A stretch of 64,000 nucleotides of DNA from Sulfotelmatobacter sp049792875 (GTDB taxonomy: Bacteria > Acidobacteriota > Terriglobia > Terriglobales > Acidobacteriaceae), in contig JBARBI010000031.1 in NCBI GenBank assembly GCA_049792875.1, positions 3,934 to 67,933 of the forward strand, in the 5' to 3' direction. Shown in pieces: positions 8,229-17,475 of the stretch. The notes below the pieces were generated by a model that worked only from the letters and a program-made list of their open reading frames with translations, was not told the origin of the DNA and made no database searches. The position numbers were made by a program, and so were the translations under genes. How positions within the stretch are numbered: the stretch's first letter is position 1; each line of letters starts with the position of its first letter.

Positions 8229-10442
8229 CTATATTTTGCTCATCACCGCTTGACCCAGCGCGATGCCGCCGTCGTTGGGCGGGACCCGCTGGTGCGTATG
8301 CACTACGAAACCTCGCGACTCTAAAACAGAGGCCGCGCGCTCGGTCAGATAACGATTCTGAAAAACGCCACCGCTGAGCACGATCTGCTTCGGCCCGGCG
8401 GAGGCGGCGACTTCCAGTATCCACTCGACTAACGCGTTGTGGAACCGAGCCGCGATGAGAGGTACCGCCACTCCAGCGATCCTGTCCGTCATTACTGCCT
8501 GAATCAGGGGAGACCAATCTCCACCGGGTAAAGGATACGCCTCTTCCGTGCGCAGAAGGCCGATTTCATTTTCGAGGAGCATGGCAGCCTGGCCCTCAAA
8601 ACGGTTCTCCCTGGCTACACCCGCGATGCAGGCCACCGCGTCAAAGAGTCGTCCCACGCTGGTTGTCGGCGCCACGTTAATTCTGCGCTCGAGCATATAG
8701 CGAACCTTGGGATCATCCAATCGGGGTTTCCCCTGCGATTGGGTTCCGACATCAGGGTGCTCCGGTTCCGCGCCAAAGACTTCGAACAGGAGACTGGCAG
8801 CCGAACGCCAGCCTTCACGGACGGCGGCATCGCCGCCCGGTAAACCAAACGAACGCAGGTGGGCGATGCGTTCGAACTGATTCCCTTCCGCATGGAAGAA
8901 TTCGCCGCCCCAGATGGCACGGTCGAGGCCGTATCCGGTGCCGTCCCAGGAAATGCCGAGGTAAGCTCCCTGCACGTTGTTCTCGGCGGCGCAGGCCGCG
9001 ACGTGCGCTTGGTGGTGTTGCACGCGGATCACGGGGAGTCCCGAATTCTCCGCCCAGTGCGTGGACGCATAGTCGGGATGCAGGTCGCAGACGACGGCCT
9101 CTGGTTTGAAACGGTAGAGGCGGCACAGGTCATTGATCGCTTTTTCAAACGCGCCTCGGGCTTCGACGCTTTCGAGATCGCCGATGTGCTGGCTGAGAAA
9201 AACGTCCTGGCCTACGCCAATGGCGACCGTGTTCTTGAGATGGCCACCGACCGCGAGCACCGGTGAAAGGATCTGGGAGACGTGAATGCCCAGCGGAGCG
9301 TAGCCGCGGGCGCGGCGGAGGATCCCCGCGCGTCCCCGCGTGAGGCGCACCACAGAATCGTCACAGGCGCGCACGATGGGGCGGTCGTGCATGAGGAAAT
9401 GGTCCGCGATACCCTTGAGCCGAGCGACCGCTTCATCGTTGGCGATGGCGATGGGCTCGTCACTGCGGTTGCCGCTGGTGGCAATCAATGGGAAGCGGCA
9501 GTCCTGCATGAGCAGATGATGCAGCGGCGAGTAGGGCAGCATGACGCCGAGGTACGGTGAGCAGTGAGCCACATTCCACGCAATGTCGGTGCCGGGCTTG
9601 GGCTGCAGCAGGACGATAGGCGCGGCTTGCGATTCGAGTAGCTGCAGCTCGGCGGGGGATATCTCGCAATAGGCTCGAGCGATTTCGAGCGACGGCATCA
9701 TCAAGGCGAATGGCTTCTCCTCGCGACGTTTGCGCTGTCGTAAGCGGGCCACCGCGTCGGGATTGCGGGCGTCGACGAGAAGCTGGAATCCTCCGATGCC
9801 TTTGAGGGCGACGATTTTTCCCTGAAGGAGGGCTTCGACCGCATCTTCGACCGTGCCGTCGAGATGTGGGCCGCACACCGGGCAGGCGTTGGGTTGCGCA
9901 TGGAAGCGGCGGTTCGCAGGATTCGCGTATTCCTCGCGGCAACGCGCGCACAGCACAAAGTCACGCATCGTGGTGTTAGGGCGGTCGTAGGGGATGTCAA
10001 TCACGATGGTGTAGCGTGGACCGCAATTCGTGCAGTTGGTGAAGGGATATTCAAAGCGGCGGTTCGCGGGATCGAATAGTTCCTCGCGGCAGTCGGTGCA
10101 GGTGGCGAGATCGGGCAGAACGTTGACCGTCTTGCCGGAATCGTTGTCACTGGGGAGAATCTCGAATCGAGTGGAGCCCTCGGCGGCAAGCCAGGCCGAT
10201 TCGTGGACGGTCACGACCGAAGCCTTCGGACGTTCGTGCTCCAGTCTCTGCTCGAAAAGATTTAGCTGCGGGGGGGGACCTTCGACCTCCACGACAAGGC
10301 CCACGGAAGAATTCAGCACCCATCCGGTGAGCGACAGTTCTGTGGCCAGGCGGTAGACAAAGGGACGGAAGCCGACTCCCTGGACGGCTCCGCGGAGAGT
10401 GATGCGGAGGCGCTGGGTCGCGGGTTTTGCCGCAACTGTCAT
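8229..10442 (-). CDS. hypF: Carbamoyltransferase HypF
   Basis: 737 residues, full length for HypF. It activates carbamoyl phosphate to carbamoyl-AMP and transfers the carbamoyl group to HypE. Domains in order: acylphosphatase (about 10-95, LRGAVQGVGFRPFVYRLA), two zinc fingers with eight cysteines in CxxC pairs (about 110-190, CTDC, CTNC, CARC, CPVC), a YrdC-like domain (about 200-385, KGIGGFQLLVDA; PLIATSGNRSDEPI), and a Kae1-like domain (about 400-737, VVCDLHPDYAST; VQHHQAHVAACAAEN; GISWDGTGYG; SGGVFQN). The start ATG at 10442 lacks a strong ribosome-binding site. It lies 27 bases after the endopeptidase gene in the hox-hyp unit. Confidence 0.97.
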   Translation of the reverse strand: MTVAAKPATQRLRITLRGAVQGVGFRPFVYRLATELSLTGWVLNSSVGLVVEVEGPPPQLNLFEQRLEHERPKASVVTVHESAWLAAEGSTRFEILPSDNDSGKTVNVLPDLATCTDCREELFDPANRRFEYPFTNCTNCGPRYTIVIDIPYDRPNTTMRDFVLCARCREEYANPANRRFHAQPNACPVCGPHLDGTVEDAVEALLQGKIVALKGIGGFQLLVDARNPDAVARLRQRKRREEKPFALMMPSLEIARAYCEISPAELQLLESQAAPIVLLQPKPGTDIAWNVAHCSPYLGVMLPYSPLHHLLMQDCRFPLIATSGNRSDEPIAIANDEAVARLKGIADHFLMHDRPIVRACDDSVVRLTRGRAGILRRARGYAPLGIHVSQILSPVLAVGGHLKNTVAIGVGQDVFLSQHIGDLESVEARGAFEKAINDLCRLYRFKPEAVVCDLHPDYASTHWAENSGLPVIRVQHHQAHVAACAAENNVQGAYLGISWDGTGYGLDRAIWGGEFFHAEGNQFERIAHLRSFGLPGGDAAVREGWRSAASLLFEVFGAEPEHPDVGTQSQGKPRLDDPKVRYMLERRINVAPTTSVGRLFDAVACIAGVARENRFEGQAAMLLENEIGLLRTEEAYPLPGGDWSPLIQAVMTDRIAGVAVPLIAARFHNALVEWILEVAASAGPKQIVLSGGVFQNRYLTERAASVLESRGFVVHTHQRVPPNDGGIALGQAVMSKI

Positions 10443-10469
10443 AGTGCGAGTCGAGCCGCTGGCCCGATT

Positions 10470-10952
10470 CTAAGGCTTGTTGGCCTGTGGGGGAAATGGA
10501 GCGAGCAATTGTTGGACCAGGGCTGCAATGCTCGCCACCAGCGCCGGAAGGGCGGCAACGACGACGGGCGAGAGCAATTCGCCGTGATCAAAACATTCGC
10601 CCGTCAACGTGACCGAAAATGCGAGGGGAGTGGCGGCGTAGAGCTGGCGGGCCAGCGCGATCACCGAACCCGGGTAGAGTTGGTGCGAGAAGCGAGGCGC
10701 GCCTTCGGGCAGGTCGATCGGCGAAGAGCGTACTTCCCCGGGCTGACCGTTCCCCACCGTGCCAGCATCCACAAAAATTACCGCTTCCACGCCGCTGAAG
10801 GTTTCGGCCAGTTCCGGCGCAAGTTGATGAGTGCGGAGAACCTCGACGTCCGGGCTGGAGAATTTCTTTTCCACTTCGTCGGCGGCACGCCATGCCAGGC
10901 CGTCGTCGCAGCGCATTGGATTGCCATAAGCGACGATGAGGACTCGGGGCAT
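10470..10952 (-). CDS. hoxW: Hydrogenase large-subunit maturation endopeptidase (HoxW/HycI type)
   Basis: 160 residues. This nickel-dependent protease removes the C-terminal tail of the [NiFe] large subunit once the metal site is complete. The N-terminal motif reads GNPMRCDDG where the family usually has GNPLRGDDG, so the Asp pair is kept but a Gly is replaced by Cys. A second metal-ligand Asp is in IFVDAG, and SHQLYPGSVI supplies the later His region. It sits just downstream of hoxH, its expected substrate, which carries a 25-30 residue tail beyond the CxxC. HoxW is the context-based name; specificity is inferred. Confidence 0.88.
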   Translation of the reverse strand: MPRVLIVAYGNPMRCDDGLAWRAADEVEKKFSSPDVEVLRTHQLAPELAETFSGVEAVIFVDAGTVGNGQPGEVRSSPIDLPEGAPRFSHQLYPGSVIALARQLYAATPLAFSVTLTGECFDHGELLSPVVVAALPALVASIAALVQQLLAPFPPQANKP

Positions 10953-11082
10953 GGGTGGGAGTCTATCGCGGAGAAGGTGCCGCCCTCACAGGACTCGGTT
11001 CTATTCACGTTCGCTCTCCCGGCACTTCCGTGCCGGGCTTCCCCATGCCGCTGCTTCGCGGCTGGAGGCAAAGGCTGCTTAT

Positions 11083-12513
11083 TCAGCGGCGCGCTACTTG
11101 GTCGAGCACTTCCCCGTTGGGGCCGAGCAACTGGATGCGCAGCGGCATCTCGCCAAACGCGTGGGTAGAGCAACTCAGACAGGGGTCGTAACAGCGGATC
11201 ACAGCCTCGACGCGGTTGAGCATTCCCGGCGTCAGGCGGTTGCCGTGCACGAAGTGCTTGGCCACCTGCAGGACGCTGCGGTTCATGGCCAGATTGTTTT
11301 GTCCGGTGGCGATGATGAGATTCACCCAGCGGATCAGACCCTGCTCGTCGATTTTGTAGTGATGAAACAACGTGCCGCGCGGGGCTTCCGCGGCTCCGAT
11401 ACCCTCGAGCGCGTTGGGGCGAGCCACGGCCCGAACGTGCTTGGAGAGAATCTCGGGATCGTTCAGCAGTTGCTCCAGGCGCTCGATGCAATAAAGGATC
11501 TCGATGAGGCGAGCGTGGTGGTAGTGGAACGAACTGAGGACGGCAGTGCGCTGCAGTTCGTGAAATTCGGCCAGTTCCTGATCGGCTCGCGGCGTGCCAC
11601 AGCGGTCGGCCACGTTGAGGCGAGCCAGAGGGCCGACGCGGTAAACGCCGTCGGGAAATCCCTTGGGCTTGTAGTACGCGGACTTGAGATAGCTCCAGGG
11701 CTCCACCTTTTCGCCAATGTAATCGTAGTACTGATTGGGGTCGAGATCGTCGGCGACCACATGGCCGGAGGCGTCGACGATGCGGAGCTTGCCGCCATAG
11801 AAAGTGAGGCCGTTGTCCTTCTTGACCAGGCCCATGAACAGCGTGGGAAAGTTGCCGAAGGTCGAGATTTCTTCCCGGAAACCCTCCATCGTGCTTTTGA
11901 ACCATTCCAGGGTGCGCTCGGCGATGGCGAGGGCATCAGGAATCGCCCAGAGAATGGCGTCCCGGTTCGCCTCGGTCAGCGGTTCGCTGACCCCGCCGGG
12001 AACGATCCATGCGGGATGAATGCGCTTGCCGCCCAGACGCTCGATGATGCGCTGACCGAACTGGCGCAGGCGGATTCCGTCGAGCGCGAGTTCGGGGTTT
12101 TTCTCGGCGACTCCGAAGATGTTGCTTTTTGCCGGATCAGCGTCCATGCCGAGGAGCAGGTCGGGTGACGATAGGTGGAACAGACTCAAGGCATGCGATT
12201 GCGTGACCTGGGCGAGTCCGAAGATGCGGCGCAGTTTGTTGGCAGTGGGCGGAATCCTTACCGCCAGCAGCGAGTCGCACGCCTTCGCGGAGGCGATCAG
12301 GTGGCTGACCGGGCAGATGCCGCAGATACGCGCCATCAGCGATGGCATCTCGTAGAATGGCCGGCCTTCACACAGCTTCTCAAATCCGCGAAACTGGGTA
12401 ACGTGAAAGCGGGCTTCCTCGACCCGGCCGTCTTCGTTCAAGTGGAGCGTGATCTTGGAATGGCCTTCAATGCGAGTAACCGGATCGATAACGATGCTGC
12501 TGCCCTGCTTCAC
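11083..12513 (-). CDS. hoxH: NAD-linked [NiFe]-hydrogenase large subunit HoxH
   Basis: About 476 residues from a GTG at 12513 that has AAGGGAG 5 bases upstream; a TTG ten codons earlier is possible. It carries the NiFe active site. The N-terminal motif is RICGICPVSH (first CxxC) and the C-terminal motif is DPCLSCSTHAFG (second CxxC). A removable tail of about 25 residues follows the His, matching the endopeptidase next door. The motifs and the hoxEFUY partners place it in the cytoplasmic bidirectional group 3 (3d-like). It catalyses H2 oxidation or proton reduction coupled through HoxEFU to NAD(H). The 130-base gap to hoxW holds hairpin repeats. Confidence 0.96.
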   Translation of the reverse strand: MKQGSSIVIDPVTRIEGHSKITLHLNEDGRVEEARFHVTQFRGFEKLCEGRPFYEMPSLMARICGICPVSHLIASAKACDSLLAVRIPPTANKLRRIFGLAQVTQSHALSLFHLSSPDLLLGMDADPAKSNIFGVAEKNPELALDGIRLRQFGQRIIERLGGKRIHPAWIVPGGVSEPLTEANRDAILWAIPDALAIAERTLEWFKSTMEGFREEISTFGNFPTLFMGLVKKDNGLTFYGGKLRIVDASGHVVADDLDPNQYYDYIGEKVEPWSYLKSAYYKPKGFPDGVYRVGPLARLNVADRCGTPRADQELAEFHELQRTAVLSSFHYHHARLIEILYCIERLEQLLNDPEILSKHVRAVARPNALEGIGAAEAPRGTLFHHYKIDEQGLIRWVNLIIATGQNNLAMNRSVLQVAKHFVHGNRLTPGMLNRVEAVIRCYDPCLSCSTHAFGEMPLRIQLLGPNGEVLDQVARR

Positions 12514-12552
12514 GAAATCTCCCTTGCGGCTTTCAGACTGCAACCTTCCGAG

Positions 12553-13086
12553 CTAGGAACCAAAACGAGTTTTTGAACTCACGTCCGGCTGCCGGCCCTC
12601 CAGCAGTTCCGAGACCACGTAATAGATCGTGTCGGCCGAGGGCGGACAACCTGGGACGAACACATCTACGTTGACGAACTCGTGCACCGGGCGCGAATTG
12701 GGCAACAGCGCGGGCACGATCTGGTTGGGCACGCCGGGATCGAATGTGACATTCTCGCGATAAGCGCGATCGTAGACGGCCTTGGTGCCGAACGGATTTC
12801 GCATGCCCGGAACATTCGCCGTGACCGCGCAGTCCCCGAGCGAGACCAGAGTCTTCGTCCGCGCCCGCACGATCTTGATCTTGTGCAGGTCTTCTTCGCT
12901 GCTCACGGCCCCTTCGACCAGCGTCACGTCAACCTTTTCGGGAAATTCCTTAGCGTCAACCAGCGGACTGTAGACGAGGTCAGCCATGCCGGCCACAGTG
13001 AGCAGCCGTTCATCCATATCGAGAAATGACATGTGGCAGCCGGAGCAGCCATCGAGCCACACTGTTGCGAGCCGCTTCTTACTCAT
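12553..13086 (-). CDS. hoxY: [NiFe]-hydrogenase small subunit HoxY
   Basis: 177 residues. It carries the single proximal [4Fe-4S] cluster that relays electrons from HoxH to the diaphorase part. Cluster ligands appear in WLDGCSGCHMSF, LGDCAV and FVPGCPPSADTI. The short length and the absence of a Tat signal fit the cytoplasmic group 3 type. The ATG at 13086 (MSKKRL) is chosen over a GTG three codons upstream. A family B repeat sits between hoxU and this gene, 124 bases apart, which could allow differential expression within the operon. Confidence 0.95.
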   Translation of the reverse strand: MSKKRLATVWLDGCSGCHMSFLDMDERLLTVAGMADLVYSPLVDAKEFPEKVDVTLVEGAVSSEEDLHKIKIVRARTKTLVSLGDCAVTANVPGMRNPFGTKAVYDRAYRENVTFDPGVPNQIVPALLPNSRPVHEFVNVDVFVPGCPPSADTIYYVVSELLEGRQPDVSSKTRFGS

Positions 13087-13094
13087 TGATCCCA

Positions 13095-13158
13095 CGAGGG
13101 CTAAAGCCCCGTCCTTTCATCTGACGTACGCGGCCCTGAAGGGCCGCTCTTCCACCCG
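13095..13158. repeat. Dispersed repeat family B copy between hoxU and hoxY
   Basis: Contains GAGGGCTAAAGCCCC and, after about 25 bases, GCGGCCCTGAAGGGCCGC followed by TCTTCCAC. It is a reverse-orientation match to the copy at 25745-25815. It is inserted inside the hox operon without breaking a gene. Confidence 0.8.
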
Positions 13159-13210
13159 CATTTGTTTTTCCGCGCGATTCCACCCTCGTTCGTGTTGCCG
13201 CAATTCCAAC

Positions 13211-13930
13211 TCATTCGTTTTCTTCCCGCATCATGGTCAGGTAGGGCAGGAACTGCCGCCGCTTGAGCATCTCGGCAACCGAGCGCCCCTTTTCAAACAG
13301 CGCTCCAGTCGGGCATACATGCACGCACTTGCCGCAACTGGTGCAGGTTTCGGACGATCCCCACGGTTCGTTCAAGTCTGTGATGACCGCGGCATCGATG
13401 CCGCGGCCCATGACGTCCCAGGTATGCGCTCCCTCAATTTCGTCACAGACCCGCACGCAGCGGGTGCACAGGATGCAGCGGTTATGGTCGATGACAAAGC
13501 GGTCGTGCGACGCGTCAACTTCCTCCTTGGGATAGCGATAGGGGAAGTGAACGTGGGTGATGCCGAGGCGCTGGGCCAGCATTTGCAGTTCGCAGTGTCC
13601 GTTGGAGACGCAGACCGAGCAGACGTGGTTGCGCTCGGTGAACAGCAGTTCCAGAATCATCCGTCGGTAGCCCTGCAGGCGTTCGGAGTCGGTGGTCACT
13701 TCCATGCCCTCTTCGACCGCCGTGACGCAAGCGGGGAGCAGTTTGTTCTGGCCCTTGATTTCGACCAGGCACAGGCGGCACGCTCCCACGTCGGAGAGTC
13801 CGTCCATCTCGCACAGGCGGGGAATAAAAATGCCATTCTGACGGGCGACATCGAGGATGGTTTCTTCCTGCCGTCCGCTTAAATCGCGGCCGTCGATCTT
13901 CAGCGTTTTGACGGGTGCGACGGCGCTCAT
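13211..13930 (-). CDS. hoxU: Hydrogenase diaphorase subunit HoxU
   Basis: 239 residues from the ATG at 13930, whose ATGA overlaps the hoxF stop. It carries Fe-S clusters that link the FMN subunit to HoxY. A [2Fe-2S] ferredoxin domain is seen in CEMDGLSDVGACRLCLVEI and a later PAC. A NuoG-like [4Fe-4S] region with His/Cys follows (NHVCSVCVSNGHCELQ), and then two [4Fe-4S] motifs, CILCTRCVRVC and CTSCGKCVHVCPTGAL. It corresponds to the N-terminal part of NuoG. The upstream 17-codon extension of the frame lies inside hoxF and is not used. Confidence 0.95.
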   Translation of the reverse strand: MSAVAPVKTLKIDGRDLSGRQEETILDVARQNGIFIPRLCEMDGLSDVGACRLCLVEIKGQNKLLPACVTAVEEGMEVTTDSERLQGYRRMILELLFTERNHVCSVCVSNGHCELQMLAQRLGITHVHFPYRYPKEEVDASHDRFVIDHNRCILCTRCVRVCDEIEGAHTWDVMGRGIDAAVITDLNEPWGSSETCTSCGKCVHVCPTGALFEKGRSVAEMLKRRQFLPYLTMMREENE

Positions 13931-15588
13931 GCGGTTTCCCTTTCTCCCGCGGGCTGTGCGCCGCAGACTCCGGCTGGGCACTTGTGCTCTTCAATGTGCG
14001 CCCGGTACTCCTCGGCGAAGGAGCGCAGCGTGCTGACCACGGGGTTGGGCGCCGATTGTCCCAAGCCGCACAGGCTGGTGTGCCTGAGCAGATCGCAGAG
14101 TTCTTCCAGCATTTTCATGTCCTGCGGCGTCGCGGTCATGGTGCCGATGGCGGTGAGAATGCGGTGCATCTGGTAGGTGCCGACGCGGCAAGGGATGCAC
14201 TTTCCGCACGACTCGGTCATGCAGAAATCCATGAAGTACTTGGCCACGTCGACCATGCAGGAACTTTCGTCTATCACGATCATGCCACCGGAGCCCATGA
14301 TCGACCCGGCCTTCGCCAGCGATTCGTAATCCACCGGCATGTCGAGGCAGTCGGAGGGCAGGCAGCCGCCGGAGGGACCGCCGGTCTGCACCGCTTTGAA
14401 CTTGCGGCCCTCGGGAATGCCGCCGCCGATTTCGAAAACCATTTCGCGCAGGGAGATCCCCATCGGAACTTCGACCAGCCCCGTATTCTCCACGCGTCCG
14501 GCCAAGGCGAAGACTTTTGTGCCTTTACTCTTCTCCGTGCCGATGCCGGCATACCAGTCACCGCCGTTGCGGATGATTGGCGCAATATTGGCAAAGGTCT
14601 CCACGTTGTTGATGAGGGTAGGCTGGCCGAACAGGCCTTCCATGGCGGGATATGGCGGGCGTGGACGCGGAGTGCCACGCTTCCCTTCTACCGAGGCAAT
14701 CAGCGCCGTCTCCTCTCCACAGACGAAGGCTCCGGCCCCCAGACGTACATCCACGCGAAAGCTAAAACGGGTGCCGCAGATGTTTGAACCGAGCAACCCC
14801 AATCGCTCGGCCTGGCGAAGCGCGTTGCGCAGGCGCTTGATGGCCAGCGGGTATTCGGCGCGCACATAGATGTAGCCTTCCGTAGCGCCCACGGCGTAAG
14901 CCCCGATCAGCATGCCTTCGAGCACGCGGTGAGGATCGCTTTCGAGCACACTGCGATCCATGAATGCGCCGGGGTCGCCTTCGTCGGCGTTGCAGATCAC
15001 GTACTTCTGCGTGCCCACGGATTTTGAGACAGTGCTCCACTTCAGGCCCGTGGGATATCCCGCGCCCCCGCGGCCACGCAACCCGCTCTTCGTAATCTGC
15101 TCGATGACTTCGCGGGGGGTCATTTCTGTGAGCGCCTTGAGCAAAGCGGTGTAGCCGTTGGCGGCGACGTAATCTTCGACGCGATCGGGATCGATGATGC
15201 CCGAGTTCTCCAGCACGATTTTCTTCTGCCGCTGGAAGAATGGAACGTCAGTGCGGCAGACCAGGCGCGAGACGGGAGCGCCTTCCAGGCTGTCGAGAAT
15301 CGCCGCGCCATCCGCAACTTCCACTTTCTTATAGAGAACCCCGTTGCTGGTCGAGACCAGTGGGCCTTCGGAGCACAGCCCCATGCATCCCACACCTTTG
15401 ACCTGGCAGTGGTCCTTGCTGCCGCGGCGAGTGACTTCCTGGTCGAGCGCGTCTTTCACCGACTGGCTCTGGCAGGAGAGGCATCCGGCGGCGACGCACA
15501 CGTTCACCCGCTGGGTGAACTGGCTCTGCGCCTCGCGTTCGGTTTCGGCAAGCTGGTCAAGTTCCTCAGGCGTCATGCGTGGGTCCAT
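13927..15588 (-). CDS. hoxF: Hydrogenase diaphorase FMN/NAD-binding subunit HoxF
   Basis: 553 residues, NuoF-like with a ferredoxin-fold N-terminus. Residues about 28-90 hold a thioredoxin-like [2Fe-2S] domain (CVAAGCLSC, CQVKGVGCMGLC). FMN and NAD binding is shown by SGLRGRGGAGYPTGLKW and by GAGAFVCGEETALIAS, and a [4Fe-4S] site by TESCGKCIPCRVGT plus a downstream Cys in SLCGLG. It exchanges electrons with NAD(H). It overlaps hoxE by 16 bases; an internal ATG at 15576 that overlaps the hoxE stop as ATGA is an alternative start. Confidence 0.96.
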   Translation of the reverse strand: MDPRMTPEELDQLAETEREAQSQFTQRVNVCVAAGCLSCQSQSVKDALDQEVTRRGSKDHCQVKGVGCMGLCSEGPLVSTSNGVLYKKVEVADGAAILDSLEGAPVSRLVCRTDVPFFQRQKKIVLENSGIIDPDRVEDYVAANGYTALLKALTEMTPREVIEQITKSGLRGRGGAGYPTGLKWSTVSKSVGTQKYVICNADEGDPGAFMDRSVLESDPHRVLEGMLIGAYAVGATEGYIYVRAEYPLAIKRLRNALRQAERLGLLGSNICGTRFSFRVDVRLGAGAFVCGEETALIASVEGKRGTPRPRPPYPAMEGLFGQPTLINNVETFANIAPIIRNGGDWYAGIGTEKSKGTKVFALAGRVENTGLVEVPMGISLREMVFEIGGGIPEGRKFKAVQTGGPSGGCLPSDCLDMPVDYESLAKAGSIMGSGGMIVIDESSCMVDVAKYFMDFCMTESCGKCIPCRVGTYQMHRILTAIGTMTATPQDMKMLEELCDLLRHTSLCGLGQSAPNPVVSTLRSFAEEYRAHIEEHKCPAGVCGAQPAGERETA

Positions 15589-16073
15589 TTCTTCAAGTGC
15601 TCGCGGATGGCCGCGGTCCCGACCTTCCCCGCGACTTCCTGATCGTAGACAACGGCGGGAGCGAGGCCGCAGGATCCCAGACAGCGGGCCGTCAGCAGCG
15701 AGACTTTCTTGTCCGCGGTGGTCTCTCCGGGGACAATGCCCAGGTCACGCTGCACGGCATCGAGCAGTTGCGGAGCCCCCTTGATGTAGCACGCTGTTCC
15801 CATGCAGATGACGCAGGTGTGCTCGCCAGCGGGTTTCAGGGTGAAGAAATGGTAGAAGGTCGCGACACCGTAGGCCCGGCTGAGAGGCACGCGCAGCGAC
15901 ATCGCCACGTATCGCAGGGCTTGGGTGTCGAGGTATCCGAACGCCTCTTGCACCGTGTGCAACGCTTCAATCAAGCCGCGCTGCTGCTGGCCCTGACGCC
16001 GCATGGTGGCATCGACCAGCTTCCAGCGCTTGTCCTGATTGGGTGGAGTCGGCTTGGCAAGGTATGACGGCAT
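15573..16073 (-). CDS. hoxE: Hydrogenase subunit HoxE (NuoE-like)
   Basis: About 166 residues from the ATG at 16073; a TTG four codons earlier is possible. It is a thioredoxin-fold [2Fe-2S] protein with ligands in CVICMGTACYIKGA and CLGSCGLAP. HoxE completes the five-subunit HoxEFUYH enzyme and may be the entry point for ferredoxin or another electron donor. It is the first structural gene of the hydrogenase set and follows the phosphatase gene by 127 bases. No separate operator of the GTGA-N6-TCAC form was seen in that gap, so read-through from the stress-protein promoter is likely. Confidence 0.95.
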   Translation of the reverse strand: MPSYLAKPTPPNQDKRWKLVDATMRRQGQQQRGLIEALHTVQEAFGYLDTQALRYVAMSLRVPLSRAYGVATFYHFFTLKPAGEHTCVICMGTACYIKGAPQLLDAVQRDLGIVPGETTADKKVSLLTARCLGSCGLAPAVVYDQEVAGKVGTAAIREHLKKWTHA

Positions 16074-16200
16074 ATCCGTTCTCAATCGCAGATGAAGTCA
16101 ACATCCGTTATGACCATGGCAGAATTCGAAGTAAGAAAGAATTGTAGTCCGGGCCCGCGCGGTTCCAGCCGTCGTGCTCGGAAAAATCTGACTTCCAGTT

Positions 16201-17475
16201 TCATTTTGGTTCCAATTCCATTAAGTCAGACGTCTCGGAACACGCTCCGATGTTCTGCCGGCGCAGTCTTAGATTCGACGACAGGGCGGAAATCACGATC
16301 AGCGTGGCGTCATCTCTCAATTGCGAAGCGCAGAACCGTTTTACGTCGGCGAGCAGTCCCGCCTTCAGTTCCGAGGTAGACTTGTTGGCGTAGGTTCGCG
16401 CGCCGGCAATCAGCCGTTGTTCCCCGAACTCCTCGCCTCCTGGAAGTCCGGACTCGGTAATGCCGTCGGTGAACAGCAGCAAGCGGTCGCCCGGATTGAA
16501 CTGCACAACAGAGTCATCGTACGGCCACTCGGGAAAGACACCGATCACGGCGCCCCCGTTCCGGAGTTCCTTCATCTCGCCATTGGCATCAATCAGAATG
16601 GGGAGCAGATGGCCAGCATTGGTGTAGTGGAATGAGCCGCGCTCGGCGTCGAGCACGCCATAGAACAAAGTCACAAACTTTCCCACCGCGATGTTGGCGC
16701 ACAGAACCGAGTTGACCCGGCTGCACAAAGCCGACGGAGACGTCGACTGGGTGGCGAAGGCGCGGACGACGGCCTGCACATTGGCCATCAGCAAGGCGGC
16801 GGGCACGCTCTTCCCCACTACGTCGGCGATGCAGATGCCGAGCTTGGTTGCGCTCAGCCGGAGCACGTCGTAATAGTCGCCGCCCACCACGCTCGCGGGT
16901 TCCCAGGCGCCGTCGATTTCGAATCCGACAACCTGCGGGATTTCTTTCGGCAGCAGTGATTGCTGAATCTCGCGCGCTTGCTGCAGTTCCTGTGCCTGAA
17001 GCTCACGCTCAGCCGCTTCCAGATCGAGCGAGCTTTGTAACTCGCGGTTTTTCGACTCCAGCCGCTCCCGGGTCTGGCGATAAAACTGCGAGCTTACCCC
17101 GACAATCACCGTGGCCATGAATGGGAACTTCCAGCCTGAAGCCAGGAAGCCCCACAATGTCTGCCCCGGAAGCCCCCGCACCGGAAATTGAATCAGGTTG
17201 ACCACCATCACCCCTAATATCGAAACCACCAGCAAAAGCGGCAGGTAGAGCGCCCACGAATGCAAAAGACGCTTCCGGTTGTAAAGGACGCCGAGGTGAT
17301 CCTGCATGAGCACGATCAGGTTACAAAGCGATAGGGTGTAGATCAGCGTGCTGCCCATCGGCACGGGACGGTCCGCGGCCCACAACGCCGCATAAATCGC
17401 CACGGCTACGGCAATATAGGTCTGCTGCCGGCGAATCAGGCGCATCGGATGGAGCGATCGGAGCGGCGATGTCAT
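16201..17475 (-). CDS. Membrane-anchored PP2C/SpoIIE-type serine phosphatase
   Basis: About 424 residues. The ATG at 17475 overlaps the stop of the upstream stress-protein gene as ATGA. The N-terminal third has four hydrophobic segments (for example YIAVAVAIYAALWAA and WALYLPLLLVVSILGVMVV). A coiled coil of about 45 residues follows (RERLESKNRELQSSLDLEA), then a SpoIIE/RsbU phosphatase domain with GGDYYDVL, IADVVGKSVPAALLMAN, LLFTDGITESG and RDDATLIVI, the last two holding metal-binding aspartates. Such proteins dephosphorylate anti-sigma antagonists in partner-switching pathways. Coupling to a USP and to hydrogenase genes suggests a stress or redox signalling role for this operon (inference). 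Confidence 0.88.
   Translation of the reverse strand: MTSPLRSLHPMRLIRRQQTYIAVAVAIYAALWAADRPVPMGSTLIYTLSLCNLIVLMQDHLGVLYNRKRLLHSWALYLPLLLVVSILGVMVVNLIQFPVRGLPGQTLWGFLASGWKFPFMATVIVGVSSQFYRQTRERLESKNRELQSSLDLEAAERELQAQELQQAREIQQSLLPKEIPQVVGFEIDGAWEPASVVGGDYYDVLRLSATKLGICIADVVGKSVPAALLMANVQAVVRAFATQSTSPSALCSRVNSVLCANIAVGKFVTLFYGVLDAERGSFHYTNAGHLLPILIDANGEMKELRNGGAVIGVFPEWPYDDSVVQFNPGDRLLLFTDGITESGLPGGEEFGEQRLIAGARTYANKSTSELKAGLLADVKRFCASQLRDDATLIVISALSSNLRLRRQNIGACSETSDLMELEPK

Noticed and set aside
10778..12168. Long frames overlapping hoxH and hoxW on both strands
   Set aside because: They lack family motifs and overlap well-supported hydrogenase genes; GC-rich codon bias makes such frames common.
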